From: Methylobacterium gregans
Lineage (GTDB): Bacteria > Pseudomonadota > Alphaproteobacteria > Rhizobiales > Beijerinckiaceae
DNA length: 55,918 bases
Direction: 5' to 3'
Assembly (NCBI RefSeq): GCF_022179245.1
Contig: NZ_BPQM01000137.1
Coordinates: forward strand, 1 to 55,918
Shown here: one piece after another, positions 16,781 to 24,943 of the stretch
Numbering within the stretch: position 1 is the first letter of the stretch
Layout: every line of letters begins with the position of its first letter
Made by a program: the position numbers and the translations under genes
Notes under the pieces: model-generated
Database searches by the model: none
Seen by the model: the letters and a program-made list of their open reading frames with translations, nothing else
What the model was told of the DNA's origin: nothing

Positions 16781-17500
16781 ATGCTCACGACCTTCGGCCT
16801 CGCCGTCCTCGCCGGCCTGCTCTCGACGCTCTCGCCCTGCGTGCTGCCGCTGGTGCCGATCGTGCTGGCGGCCGCGGCCTCCGAGCACCGGCTGGGACCG
16901 CTGGCACTCGCGGCCGGGCTGGCGCTCGCCTTCACGGGGATCGGCCTGTTCGTCGCGACGGTCGGCTTCGCGATCGGCCTCGACGGCGACGTGTTCCGCA
17001 ACCTCGGGGCCGTCCTGCTCGTCGGGCTCGGCCTCGTGCTGATGCTGCCGCCGCTGCAGGTGCGCCTCTCCGCCGCGCTCGAACCGGCGGGCGCCTGGGC
17101 GGGCCGGCGGCTCGGCGCCGTCGCGGGCCGGGGGCTGCCCGGTCAGTTCGGTGTCGGCCTGCTGCTCGGCGCGGCCTGGAGCCCCTGCGTCGGGCCGACC
17201 CTGGGCGCGGCCTCGCTGCTGGCGGCGCGCGGCCACGATCTCGGCGTGGTGGCGCTGACCATGCTGGGCTTCGGGCTCGGCGCGGCGGCTCCGCTCCTGC
17301 TGCTCGGCCTCGTCTCGCGGGAGGCGCTGGCGCGCCGCCGCGGCGGGCTCGCGGCCTTCGGGCGGAGGGCGAAGGCCGCCTTCGGCGCCCTGCTGGCGCT
17401 GCTGGGGCTCCTCGTGCTGAGCGGGCTCGACAAGCGGGCCGAGGCCTGGATGGTCGCGGCCTCGCCCGACTGGCTCACCGCGCTGACGATCCGGTACTGA
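16781..17500 (+). CDS. ccdA: CcdA-like cytochrome c biogenesis / thiol transporter protein
   Basis: This 239-residue protein with six predicted transmembrane helices belongs to the DsbD transmembrane domain (CcdA) family, which carries reducing equivalents from cytosolic thioredoxin to periplasmic thiol proteins. Two cysteine-proline sites typical of the family are present: LSTLSPCVLPLVPIVL near residues 17-30 and AAWSPCVGPTLGAA near 130. The helices fall in two symmetrical sets of three. There is no fused thioredoxin domain and no neighbouring periplasmic thioredoxin gene, so its partner must be elsewhere. Divergent from nhaA. Confidence 0.85.
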   Translation: MLTTFGLAVLAGLLSTLSPCVLPLVPIVLAAAASEHRLGPLALAAGLALAFTGIGLFVATVGFAIGLDGDVFRNLGAVLLVGLGLVLMLPPLQVRLSAALEPAGAWAGRRLGAVAGRGLPGQFGVGLLLGAAWSPCVGPTLGAASLLAARGHDLGVVALTMLGFGLGAAAPLLLLGLVSREALARRRGGLAAFGRRAKAAFGALLALLGLLVLSGLDKRAEAWMVAASPDWLTALTIRY

Positions 17501-17597
17501 GGAGGCTCCCCGGAACGTGAACGCCCCCGGCTTGGCCGTCGGGGCAAGCCCGTGACAGATGCGCCCCGGTCACAGCAACCGGAGGCTTCCGACCGTC

Positions 17598-18215
17598 ATG
17601 GCACCGCGCGAACCGATCCTCACCCTCGTGCCGATCGCCGAGCTGCGCCCGACGCAGATGACCGTGGGCTACCGCGAGGTCGAGGAGAAGCGCCGCCGCT
17701 GGCGCGACCACGATTCCGAGAAGAAGGAGAAGTTTCTCGGCTCGCACATGATCCCGACCCTGCTGGGGCCGAAGAAGCGCCACTACGTCATCGACCATCA
17801 CCATCTCTCCCGCGCCCTCCAGCTCGAAGGCGTCGAGGCGGTGCTCGTCACGGTCGTGGCCGACCTGCACAAGCTCGACAAGGACGCCTTCTGGACGGTG
17901 TGCGACCACAAGTCCTGGGCGCATCCCTACGACGCGGACGGCGTCCGGCAGGACTTCAAGGCGATCCCGAAGGCGGTCGCGGACCTTGCGGACGACCCCT
18001 TCCGCAGCCTCGCGGGCGAGCTGCGCCGGGCCGGGGGCTTTGCCAAGGACACCACACCCTTCAGCGAGTTCCTCTGGGCCGACTTCCTACGGCGGAACAT
18101 GAAGGCCAAGCACGTCGAGAGCGACTTTGCCGAAGCGCTGGAGCGGGCGCTCCAACTCGCCAAGTCGCAGGACGCGGGCTACCTGCCGGGCTGGTGCGGG
18201 CCAGTCTCGGGGTGA
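17598..18215 (+). CDS. ParB-like nuclease-fold protein (ParBc_2 type)
   Basis: A 205-residue cytosolic protein with the putative ParB-like nuclease domain found in stand-alone proteins. It opens with LTLVPIAELRPTQMTVGYREV, followed by the basic stretch EEKRRRWRD and FLGSHMIPTLLGPKK. The histidine-rich YVIDHHHLSRALQLEG aligns with the ParB catalytic-like box. It lacks a helix-turn-helix and a ParA neighbour, so it is not a chromosome partitioning ParB. The start at ATG 17598 follows GGAGG at 17581-17585, rather far upstream. Actual function is unknown in this family. Confidence 0.8.
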   Translation: MAPREPILTLVPIAELRPTQMTVGYREVEEKRRRWRDHDSEKKEKFLGSHMIPTLLGPKKRHYVIDHHHLSRALQLEGVEAVLVTVVADLHKLDKDAFWTVCDHKSWAHPYDADGVRQDFKAIPKAVADLADDPFRSLAGELRRAGGFAKDTTPFSEFLWADFLRRNMKAKHVESDFAEALERALQLAKSQDAGYLPGWCGPVSG

Positions 18216-18355
18216 ACGATCGGGCCGCGGGCCAGCGGGACGCCTGAAAAACGCCCGGCCGCGCCACCAGGGTCCGGCAAGCTTGCGCCGGCAGACTCCC
18301 CGACCGCGTGCAGGCTCTCGACGGACGCCTGACCGACCGGATAGACGGAGCTTCG

Positions 18356-19279
18356 ATGCCGATCACGCCGCGCCTCGCCCTCGCCGCCGCCCTGACCCTG
18401 CTGGCGGGTGGCCCGCTCCAGGCGCAGGACCGGGGGACGCTGACCCCGAAGCCTTTGCCGCCGCTCGCCAATCCGGACGATCCCGCGACCCCCGCCAAGG
18501 CCCTGTTCGGCCGCGCCACCGGGCCGACCGGCGGCCCGTCCCACGCCTACGGATCCTACGCCAAGGGCTGTTTCTCGGGCGGCGAGGCGCTGCCCATCGA
18601 CGGAGCGACCTGGCAGGTGATGCGCCTCTCGCGCAACCGGATGTGGGGCACCCCGCCCCTCGTCGACTTCCTGGAGCGGCTGGCGGGCCAGGCCCCGCGG
18701 GTCGGCTGGCCGGGGCTCCTCGTCGGCGACATGTCACAGCCGCGCGGCGGCCCGATGCTGACCGGCCACGCCTCGCACCAGCTCGGCCTCGACGCCGACA
18801 TCTGGCTCACGCCGATGCCGGACCGGCGCCTCACCCGGGCCGAGCGCGAGGAGATGTCGGCCACCAACGTGGTGCGGGCCGACCGGCTCGACATCGACCC
18901 GGAGGTCTGGACCCAGCAGCACCACCGCATCATCCGGCTCGCCGCCGAGCAGCCGGACGTGGCGCGCATCTTCGTCAATCCGGCCATCAAGAAGGCGCTC
19001 TGCCGCGAGGCCGGGGGCAGCCGCTGGCTCTCGAAGGTGCGCCCGATGTACGGGCACAACTACCATTTCCACATCCGCCTCGCCTGCCCCGCCGGCCAGG
19101 CGGCCTGCGACGACCAAGCGCCGCCCCCGCCCGGCGACGGCTGCGGCGAGGAGTTGGCCTACTGGTTCAGCGACGCGGTGCTGAACCCCAAGCCCCCGAA
19201 GGTGAAGCCGAAGCCGAAGCCCCCGATGACGATGGCCGCCCTGCCGGCCGCCTGCCGGGCGGTGCTCAAGGCGCCGTAA
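18356..19279 (+). CDS. mepA: Penicillin-insensitive murein endopeptidase MepA
   Basis: This 307-residue periplasmic zinc peptidase cleaves D-alanyl-meso-diaminopimelyl cross-links in peptidoglycan. A signal peptide covers about 1-22 (ending LQAQ). Zinc ligands lie in GHASHQLGLDADIWLTPM and GHNYHFHIRLAC, matching the MepA histidine and aspartate sites, and cysteine pairs expected to form disulfides are present (KGCFSGG, RLACPAGQAACDD). A proline/lysine-rich C-terminal segment (KPPKVKPKPKPP) is a small extension. The start at ATG 18356 follows GACGGAG. Same direction as the ParB-like gene but separated by 140 bases. Confidence 0.95.
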   Translation: MPITPRLALAAALTLLAGGPLQAQDRGTLTPKPLPPLANPDDPATPAKALFGRATGPTGGPSHAYGSYAKGCFSGGEALPIDGATWQVMRLSRNRMWGTPPLVDFLERLAGQAPRVGWPGLLVGDMSQPRGGPMLTGHASHQLGLDADIWLTPMPDRRLTRAEREEMSATNVVRADRLDIDPEVWTQQHHRIIRLAAEQPDVARIFVNPAIKKALCREAGGSRWLSKVRPMYGHNYHFHIRLACPAGQAACDDQAPPPPGDGCGEELAYWFSDAVLNPKPPKVKPKPKPPMTMAALPAACRAVLKAP

Positions 19280-19360
19280 CGACCCCGACGGCGCTCGGCC
19301 GTCTTGCGCTGCGGCATGGATCAGTCTCCGATAGGAGCCGACCACCACCGGAGATCGACC

Positions 19361-19969
19361 TTGACCGAAGCCACGACTGGGCCGACGCCCCGCCGGCCCG
19401 ACCACGACATCGATCCGCTGTTCCTTGAGCGCCGCTCGCCGCGCCACTTCACCGGCGAGGCCGTGCCGGAATCCGAGCTGATGCGGATGATCGAGGCGGC
19501 GCGCTGGGCGCCCTCCTCCTACAACTCGCAGCCCTGGCGCTTCCTCTACGCGCTGCGCGGCGACGCCCACTGGGCGACCTTCCTGGAGCTCCTCGTGCCC
19601 GGCAACCAGAAATGGGCGCAGGACACGGGCGCGATCCTGTTCTTGGTCTCGAACGGGCGCATGAAGATCGGCGACGAGCTGAAGCCCTCGTGGAGCCACT
19701 CGCTCGACGCGGGCGCGGCCTCGCTCGCCTTCCAGCTCCAGGCGATCCGCCAGGGCTGGCACGCCCACGGCATGACCGGCTTCGACCATGCCCGGGCGCC
19801 GGAGGCGCTGAACCTGCCCGAGCATCACCGGATCGAGGCGGCCTACGCGGTCGGCCGCATGGTCGCCTGGGACGATCTCACGGAGGAGCAGCGGACCCGC
19901 GAGACCCCGAACGGCCGCCGGCCGATCGGAGACTTCACCCATGCGGGGCCCTTCCCGAGAGCGGAGTGA
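19361..19969 (+). CDS. Nitroreductase family protein
   Basis: This 202-residue FMN-dependent oxidoreductase is cytosolic and probably dimeric. The FMN phosphate-binding segment RRSPRHFTG is near residue 25 and ARWAPSSYNSQPWRFLYA follows, as in nitroreductases. LEEL-type core helices and EHHRIEAAYAVGRM near the C-terminus complete the fold. I prefer TTG 19361, with GGAG at 19350-19353, over ATG 19316, which lacks a clear ribosome binding site. The substrate is not evident; relatives reduce nitroaromatics, quinones or act in tetrapyrrole chemistry. Confidence 0.88.
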   Translation: MTEATTGPTPRRPDHDIDPLFLERRSPRHFTGEAVPESELMRMIEAARWAPSSYNSQPWRFLYALRGDAHWATFLELLVPGNQKWAQDTGAILFLVSNGRMKIGDELKPSWSHSLDAGAASLAFQLQAIRQGWHAHGMTGFDHARAPEALNLPEHHRIEAAYAVGRMVAWDDLTEEQRTRETPNGRRPIGDFTHAGPFPRAE

Positions 19970-20089
19970 ACCCGCGCTGCATCGCGGCAACCGTCGGGCC
20001 GGTCAGGCGAAACGCCGCCCCGGCGCTTGTCAGCGCGCGGCGAGTCGGGGCAGGGTCGTGTCGTACGGACCGCGCCGGAGCCTGACGCG

Positions 20090-20842
20090 ATGATCAACGA
20101 AGGACCCGACCACGCCAGCGGGCTGCAGGCGGTCGCCGAGCGTTACGGCGTCGGTCTCGACGCCGTGCGCCACCTGATGCACGCGCTGGAGCGCGGACAG
20201 GGCAACATGGCGCAGTTCGACCACCCCGACCTCGGCGGGATGGGGCAGTGGTCGGCCGGCGGCATGATCATGGTCGGCGACATGTTCAACACCGAGCTGA
20301 AGGCCCGGGTCTCCGGCCTCTGCACCGAGCTCGCCGCCGCGCTGCCGCCGGGCGGCTGGTCGGCGGGCGGCGCGCCCGAGGGCCAGCGCGGCGGCGGCAC
20401 GTGGTGGCCGGCCGATCTTGGCCACCCGTCCAGCACCGGCTCGCAGAACGGCCTGCGCTACGCCTACTTCCCGGAGAGCCGCCGCCTCGCGATCGAGTCG
20501 GGCGCGGGCGTCGCGCTCTACGACACGGGCGAGCACCAGATCTCCGGCGTCTCGCAGTCGAACGGTGCCTTGAGCTTTTCCGGGCCGCAGGGGGCGGTCG
20601 CCGTCGAGCACCTGCGCCGGATCGGCGCGGAGGCGGAGGCGGCGATGCGCCAGCCCGCCACCGCGATGCCCTCCTCTCGGCCCGAGGCGTCGCAGGCCTA
20701 CGCACCCGCTCCGAACTCGGCGGCCTCGCCGTCCGGCGACGTGCTCGGCACGATCGAGCGCCTGGCCGAGCTGCACGGCCGCGGCGTTCTGACCGACCAG
20801 GAATTCGCGGACAAGAAGGCGGAACTGCTCGCCCGGCTCTGA
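20090..20842 (+). CDS. SHOCT domain protein of unknown function
   Basis: A 250-residue protein. The C-terminal 32 residues form a SHOCT domain (TIERLAELHGRGVLTDQEFADKKAELLARL, about 219-250), a short helical oligomerisation module often found at the end of bacterial proteins. The N-terminal two thirds contains a helical opening (LQAVAERYGVGLDAVRHLMHAL), then a glycine-rich region around GGMGQWSAGGMIMVGDMFN and a beta-rich part with YDTGEHQISGVSQSNGALSFSG. No signal peptide is visible. ATG 20090 follows GGAG at 20077-20080. The SPL-family gene begins 60 bases downstream, perhaps in the same transcript. Confidence 0.78.
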   Translation: MINEGPDHASGLQAVAERYGVGLDAVRHLMHALERGQGNMAQFDHPDLGGMGQWSAGGMIMVGDMFNTELKARVSGLCTELAAALPPGGWSAGGAPEGQRGGGTWWPADLGHPSSTGSQNGLRYAYFPESRRLAIESGAGVALYDTGEHQISGVSQSNGALSFSGPQGAVAVEHLRRIGAEAEAAMRQPATAMPSSRPEASQAYAPAPNSAASPSGDVLGTIERLAELHGRGVLTDQEFADKKAELLARL

Positions 20843-20902
20843 GCGCGGCGCCATATCGGACCTGCGGCCGGCCCGGCCGCGGGATCCGGCACGCGCAACC
20901 CC

Positions 20903-21970
20903 TTGGCCCTCACCCGCGACCTGCTCGACATTCGCCGGATCTACCACGAGGCCGCCGTGCCGGATCACCGGCGCGGGACCGAGATCCTGGCGCGCTTTCC
21001 CGACGCCCAGCGCATCCTCGTCCCCTCGCACTGGAACATCCCGGAGCTGCACGGCAACGCGGGCTCGGTGGAGGACTGGGTGCGCCTCAAGCGCTCGACC
21101 CTGGTGCTCGGGGTGAAGAAGGGCCTGACGATGCGCCCGAACGGGCGCAGCGCCCACTTCATCGCGCCCTCGACCTCGAACGGCTGCGCCATGGCCTGCG
21201 CCTACTGCTACGTGCCGCGCCGCAAGGGCTTCTCGAACCCGATCTCGCTCTTCGTGAACACCGAGGCCGCCTGCGCGGCGATCGCGCGGCACGCGGGCAG
21301 GCAGGGCCCGCTCCCTGAGCCCGACCAGATCGATCCGGTCCACTGGGTCTACGATATCGGCGAGAACGGCGACCTCTCGGTCGATGCGGCGCTGACCGAG
21401 GGCGTGCGGGACTTCGTGGCGCTGTTCCGTGGCCTGCCGAACGCCAAGGCCTCCTTCGCCACCAAGGCGGTCAACCGCGATCTCCTCGGCTACGACCCGC
21501 AGGGCAAGACGCGGATCCGCTTCTCGCTGATGCCGGAGACGATCGCCCGGGTGGTCGACGTGCGCACCGCGCCGATTCCGGAGCGGATCGCGGCGATCGA
21601 CGACTTCGTGGCCGCCGGCTACGAGGTCCACGCCAACTTCTCGCCCGTGATCCTCTACGAGGGCTGGGAGGCCGACTGGCGGGCGCTCTTCGAGCAGATC
21701 GCCGACACCCTCTCGGCCCGCGCCCGCGCGCAGCTTCGGTGCGAGATCATCATGCTGACCCACAATGCGGGGCTGCATCAGGTCAATCTCGGCTGGCACC
21801 CGAAGGCGGAGGCGCTGCTCTGGCGGCCCGACATCCAGGAGGCCAAGGTCTCCGAGGGCGGGGGCGAGAACGTGCGCTACCGCGCCGGCTGGAAGGGCCG
21901 CTGGCTCGCCCGCTTCAAGGCGCTGCTCGCCGAGACCCTGCCGGACTGCACCGTGCGCTACGCGTTCTGA
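20903..21970 (+). CDS. Spore photoproduct lyase family radical SAM protein
   Basis: This 355-residue radical SAM enzyme has the 4Fe-4S motif CxxxCxxC at C95, C99 and C102 (NGCAMACAYCYVPRRKG). The N-terminal HWNIPELHGN and the EDWVRLKRSTLVLGVKKG stretch are typical of the SPL-family proteins found in Proteobacteria. True SPL repairs the spore photoproduct thymine dimer; these non-sporulator relatives have no established substrate, so a DNA-repair role is inference. C124 could be examined as a hydrogen donor. The start is TTG 20903 with no strong Shine-Dalgarno sequence. The deaminase gene follows 51 bases downstream. Confidence 0.85.
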   Translation: MALTRDLLDIRRIYHEAAVPDHRRGTEILARFPDAQRILVPSHWNIPELHGNAGSVEDWVRLKRSTLVLGVKKGLTMRPNGRSAHFIAPSTSNGCAMACAYCYVPRRKGFSNPISLFVNTEAACAAIARHAGRQGPLPEPDQIDPVHWVYDIGENGDLSVDAALTEGVRDFVALFRGLPNAKASFATKAVNRDLLGYDPQGKTRIRFSLMPETIARVVDVRTAPIPERIAAIDDFVAAGYEVHANFSPVILYEGWEADWRALFEQIADTLSARARAQLRCEIIMLTHNAGLHQVNLGWHPKAEALLWRPDIQEAKVSEGGGENVRYRAGWKGRWLARFKALLAETLPDCTVRYAF

Positions 21971-22021
21971 ACCGCGGCTCGGGCGCCCGCGTTGCCGCGG
22001 GGATCAGTCGGGAGAGCCCCA

Positions 22022-22480
22022 GTGACGGACCACACAGCCCACCTCGCCGAGGCGGTCGCGATCGCGCGCCGGAACGTGGACGAAGGCGGCTCGCCCTACG
22101 GCGCGGTGATCGTGCGGGACGGCGCCGTGCTGGCGCGCGCGGCCAACACTGTCCACCGCACCAACGATCCGAGCGACCACGCCGAGATGGTGGCCCTGCG
22201 GGAGGCGAGCCGGTTGCTCGGCAGCCGCGACCTCTCGGACTGCGTGATGTACGCGAGCGGCCAGCCCTGCCCGATGTGCCACGCGGCGATGCGGCTCGCG
22301 GGCTTCCGCGCGGGCTATTTCGCCTACGCGGCCGAAGAGGCCGAGACCTACGGGGCGGGCTCGGCCGGGATCTACGCCGAGCTCTGCCGCCCGCTCGCCG
22401 AGCAGCCGATGCGGCTGGAGCACAGGCGCCCGGAGGGAGAGAGCCCCTACCCGGCCTGGGCGGCGAAGAAGCGGGGATGA
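22022..22480 (+). CDS. Nucleoside/guanine deaminase family protein
   Basis: This 152-residue zinc-dependent deaminase has the cytidine deaminase-like fold. The zinc and proton-relay residues are H53 and E55 in DHAEMVAL, and C83 and C86 in QPCPMCHAAM. The small size, HAEM motif and C-terminal tail resemble guanine deaminase and related base deaminases rather than TadA. GTG 22022 follows GGGAGAG with six-base spacing. It is co-directional with the SPL-family gene, so a role linked to nucleobase damage is conceivable but unproven. The stop is followed by a palindrome shared with the convergent cobT gene. Confidence 0.85.
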   Translation: MTDHTAHLAEAVAIARRNVDEGGSPYGAVIVRDGAVLARAANTVHRTNDPSDHAEMVALREASRLLGSRDLSDCVMYASGQPCPMCHAAMRLAGFRAGYFAYAAEEAETYGAGSAGIYAELCRPLAEQPMRLEHRRPEGESPYPAWAAKKRG

Positions 22481-22490
22481 GCCGATGCGC

Positions 22491-22513
22491 CCCCTCACCC
22501 TACGGGAGAGGGG
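22491..22513. terminator. Palindromic element between convergent genes
   Basis: Ten-base arms with one A/A mismatch around the loop TAC, rich in CCCCTC and GAGGGG. It lies between the deaminase and cobT genes, which converge, so it could stop transcription both ways. Related in sequence style to the elements at 13671 and 46954. Confidence 0.5.
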
Positions 22514-22522
22514 ACCCGCACC

Positions 22523-24427
22523 CTACCGCCGCCCGCCAGCGACCCGGAGCGCGCGCGCCGGCGCCGGCGCACCGTCCTCCTCGAACAGCTCGGCAAGCTT
22601 CTCGGTCATCGCGCCGCCGAGTTCCTCCGCGTCGATGATCGTCACGGCGCGGCGGTAGTAGCGCGTCACGTCGTGGCCGATGCCGATGGCCAGCAGCTCG
22701 ACCGGCGAGCGCGTCTCGATGTCCTCGATCATCCAGCGCAGGTGCCGCTCCAGGTAGTTGCCGGCGTTGACCGACAGCGTCGAGTCGTCGACCGGCGCGC
22801 CGTCCGAGATCACCATCAGGATCTTGCGCTGCTCGGAGCGGCCGAGCAGGCGCTTGTGCGCCCAATCCAGCGCCTCACCGTCGATATTCTCCTTGAGCAG
22901 CCCCTCGCGCATCATCAGCCCGAGGTTCTTCCGCGCGCGGCGCCAGGGCGCGTCCGCCGCCTTGTAGACGATATGGCGCAGGTCGTTCAGCCGGCCCGGG
23001 TTCGGCGGCTTGCCGGCGGCGAGCCACGCCTCACGGCTCTGGCCACCCTTCCAGGCGCGGGTGGTGAAGCCGAGGATCTCCACCTTCACGCCGCAGCGCT
23101 CCAGCGTGCGGGCCAGGATGTCGGCGCAGGTCGCCGCCACGGTGATCGGCCGCCCGCGCATCGAGCCCGAATTGTCGAGGAGGAGGGTCACCACCGTGTC
23201 GCGGAAATTGGTGTCCTTCTCCTGCTTGAAGGAGAGGGGCTGGAACGGGTCGATCACCACGCGCACCAGCCGGGCCGGATCGAGCTGGCCCTCCTCCAGG
23301 TCGAAGTCCCAGGCGCGGTTCTGCTGGGCCAAGAGCCGCCGCTGCAGCCGGTTGGCGAGCCGCCCGACCACGCCCTGCAGGTGCGAGAGCTGCTTGTCCA
23401 GATAGGTGCGCAGCCGCGCGAGCTCGTCCGAATCGCAGAGATCCTCGGCGTGGATGACCTCGTCGAAGCGGGCGTTGAAGACCTTGTACTCGGGGCCCCG
23501 CGGCGTGTTGTCGGGCCGCTGCGGCGGGCGCCAGGACTCGCCGGCCTCTTCGGAATCGGCCTCCTCGGCCTCATCGGGCAGCTCGCCGGAGGGCGCGTCG
23601 GCGGCCTCCTGCGTGCCCTCCTCGATCTCGTCGGAGGCCTCCTCGGAGGTCTCGATCTCGGCGCGGTCGCCCTGGGACTGCTCCTCGGCTTCGCCCTCCT
23701 GCGGGCTCTGCTCGCTGTCCTGGGCCTCGCCCTCCTCGTCGGTCTCGTCGTCCTCCGGGTCGAAGGGCGTCTCGTCGGCCATGTCGAGCGAGGAGAGGAG
23801 GTCGCGCACCGAGCGCGCGAAGGCGCGCTGGTCCTCGATCGAGCCGACGAGGCCGTCGAGATTGCGCCCGGCCTTGGCCTCGACATGGTCGCGCCAGAGA
23901 TCGACGATGCGCTGCGCTGCGGCCGGCGGCGCCTGGCCGGTCAGCCGCTCGCGCACCATCAGCGCGACGGCGTCCTCCATCGGCGCGTCGGCCCGGTCCG
24001 TGATGGTCTCGTACTTGCCGCCGCGATGGTAGCGGTCCTCCAGCATCGCCGAGATGTTCGAGGCGACGCCCGCCATGCGGCGCGAGCCGATCGCCTCGAC
24101 GCGCGCCTGCTCGACCGCGTCGTAGACCGCGCGGGCCGGCGCGTTCTCGGGCGCGAGGCGGCGGTGCACGGCGACGTCGTGGCAGCCGAGGCGGAGCGCC
24201 ATCGAGTCGGCGTTGCCGCGCAGCACCGCCACGTCGTGCGAGGACAACTTCCGGGGCGGCTCGGGCAGGCGGGCCTTGTCCCCGGTCAGCGCCGGCCGGT
24301 CGGTGGCGTAGGTCACCTCGATCTCGGAGCGGCGCGCAATGGCGCGCAGACACCCCGCGACCGAGCGCTTCAGGGGCTCGGCCACGGGCTCGCGGCGCTC
24401 ACCGGGCTTGCGGTTGGAGATGGACAT
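22523..24427 (-). CDS. cobT: Cobaltochelatase subunit CobT
   Basis: CobT is a subunit of the aerobic CobNST chelatase that inserts cobalt into hydrogenobyrinic acid a,c-diamide during cobalamin synthesis. The 634-residue length matches rhizobial CobT. An N-terminal domain is followed by a long acidic low-complexity segment rich in Glu, Asp and Ser (about 215-320), and a C-terminal VWA domain with the MIDAS motif DNSGSMRG and later GAPVDDS. ATG 24427 gives MSISNRKPGERRE, the usual N-terminus. It lies 5 bases after the DUF29 gene, which separates it from cobS. cobN is not in the window. Confidence 0.95.
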   Translation of the reverse strand: MSISNRKPGERREPVAEPLKRSVAGCLRAIARRSEIEVTYATDRPALTGDKARLPEPPRKLSSHDVAVLRGNADSMALRLGCHDVAVHRRLAPENAPARAVYDAVEQARVEAIGSRRMAGVASNISAMLEDRYHRGGKYETITDRADAPMEDAVALMVRERLTGQAPPAAAQRIVDLWRDHVEAKAGRNLDGLVGSIEDQRAFARSVRDLLSSLDMADETPFDPEDDETDEEGEAQDSEQSPQEGEAEEQSQGDRAEIETSEEASDEIEEGTQEAADAPSGELPDEAEEADSEEAGESWRPPQRPDNTPRGPEYKVFNARFDEVIHAEDLCDSDELARLRTYLDKQLSHLQGVVGRLANRLQRRLLAQQNRAWDFDLEEGQLDPARLVRVVIDPFQPLSFKQEKDTNFRDTVVTLLLDNSGSMRGRPITVAATCADILARTLERCGVKVEILGFTTRAWKGGQSREAWLAAGKPPNPGRLNDLRHIVYKAADAPWRRARKNLGLMMREGLLKENIDGEALDWAHKRLLGRSEQRKILMVISDGAPVDDSTLSVNAGNYLERHLRWMIEDIETRSPVELLAIGIGHDVTRYYRRAVTIIDAEELGGAMTEKLAELFEEDGAPAPARALRVAGGRR

Positions 24428-24432
24428 GCGGG

Positions 24433-24927
24433 CTACCGGTCGGCCTCGTACTCGAAGGGACGGTTCAGGATGTCGTCCCAGCCGTAGGGACACTCCGCGG
24501 GCAGGGTCTTGAGGGCACGCCGCATCTCGCGGGCCGCACGGAGCCGGGCGAGGCGGAAGCCATCGGCACGCACCTCGTCCAGGCTCGACTTGAGGCCGGG
24601 ACTCTTGCGCAACTGAATCTGGGCCCGGTCGCGATGCTCGGCGATGCTGAGCACCCAGCTACGCGTGCGTCGCTCGGGCTGCTGGTCCCACTTGAGCATG
24701 TGGAGGAGGACGACCTCGATCGCACTCTGAAGCCGGTAATACTCGCTCGCCCCCACGTCGCTCAGCTCCTCGGCGATGTTGTCGAGGTCGAGCGCGTCCA
24801 CCCGGCCGGCGCGGAGCAGCGCCACCTGCTCCTGAACCCAGGTGTAGAGGTCGTCCGCGTAGCGCGTCCGGCCCGCGGCGCCAGGCGCCGACGGGGCGTC
24901 CTCGCGGGTCGGGGCCGGCGGCGCCAT
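24433..24927 (-). CDS. DUF29 domain protein
   Basis: A 164-residue cytosolic protein of the DUF29 family, whose function is unknown. Conserved features are LYTWVQEQVALLRAGRVDALDLDNIAEELSD's opening half, the hydrophobic EVVLLHMLKWDQQPE and the C-terminal CPYGWDDILN. ATG 24927 was chosen because GGAGG lies exactly five bases upstream; ATG 24939 is possible. It is embedded between cobS (stop 17 bases upstream) and cobT (start 5 bases downstream), all on the minus strand, so it is almost certainly co-transcribed with the cobaltochelatase genes. DUF29 genes are usually scattered and often multicopy; the position here looks like an insertion into the conserved cobS-cobT pair. Confidence 0.85.
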   Translation of the reverse strand: MAPPAPTREDAPSAPGAAGRTRYADDLYTWVQEQVALLRAGRVDALDLDNIAEELSDVGASEYYRLQSAIEVVLLHMLKWDQQPERRTRSWVLSIAEHRDRAQIQLRKSPGLKSSLDEVRADGFRLARLRAAREMRRALKTLPAECPYGWDDILNRPFEYEADR

Positions 24928-24943
24928 CGCGTCCTCCATCGGG

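Noticed and set aside
17598..18215. Chromosome partitioning parB
   Set aside because: The protein has only a ParB-like nuclease-type domain, no helix-turn-helix and no parA or parS nearby.
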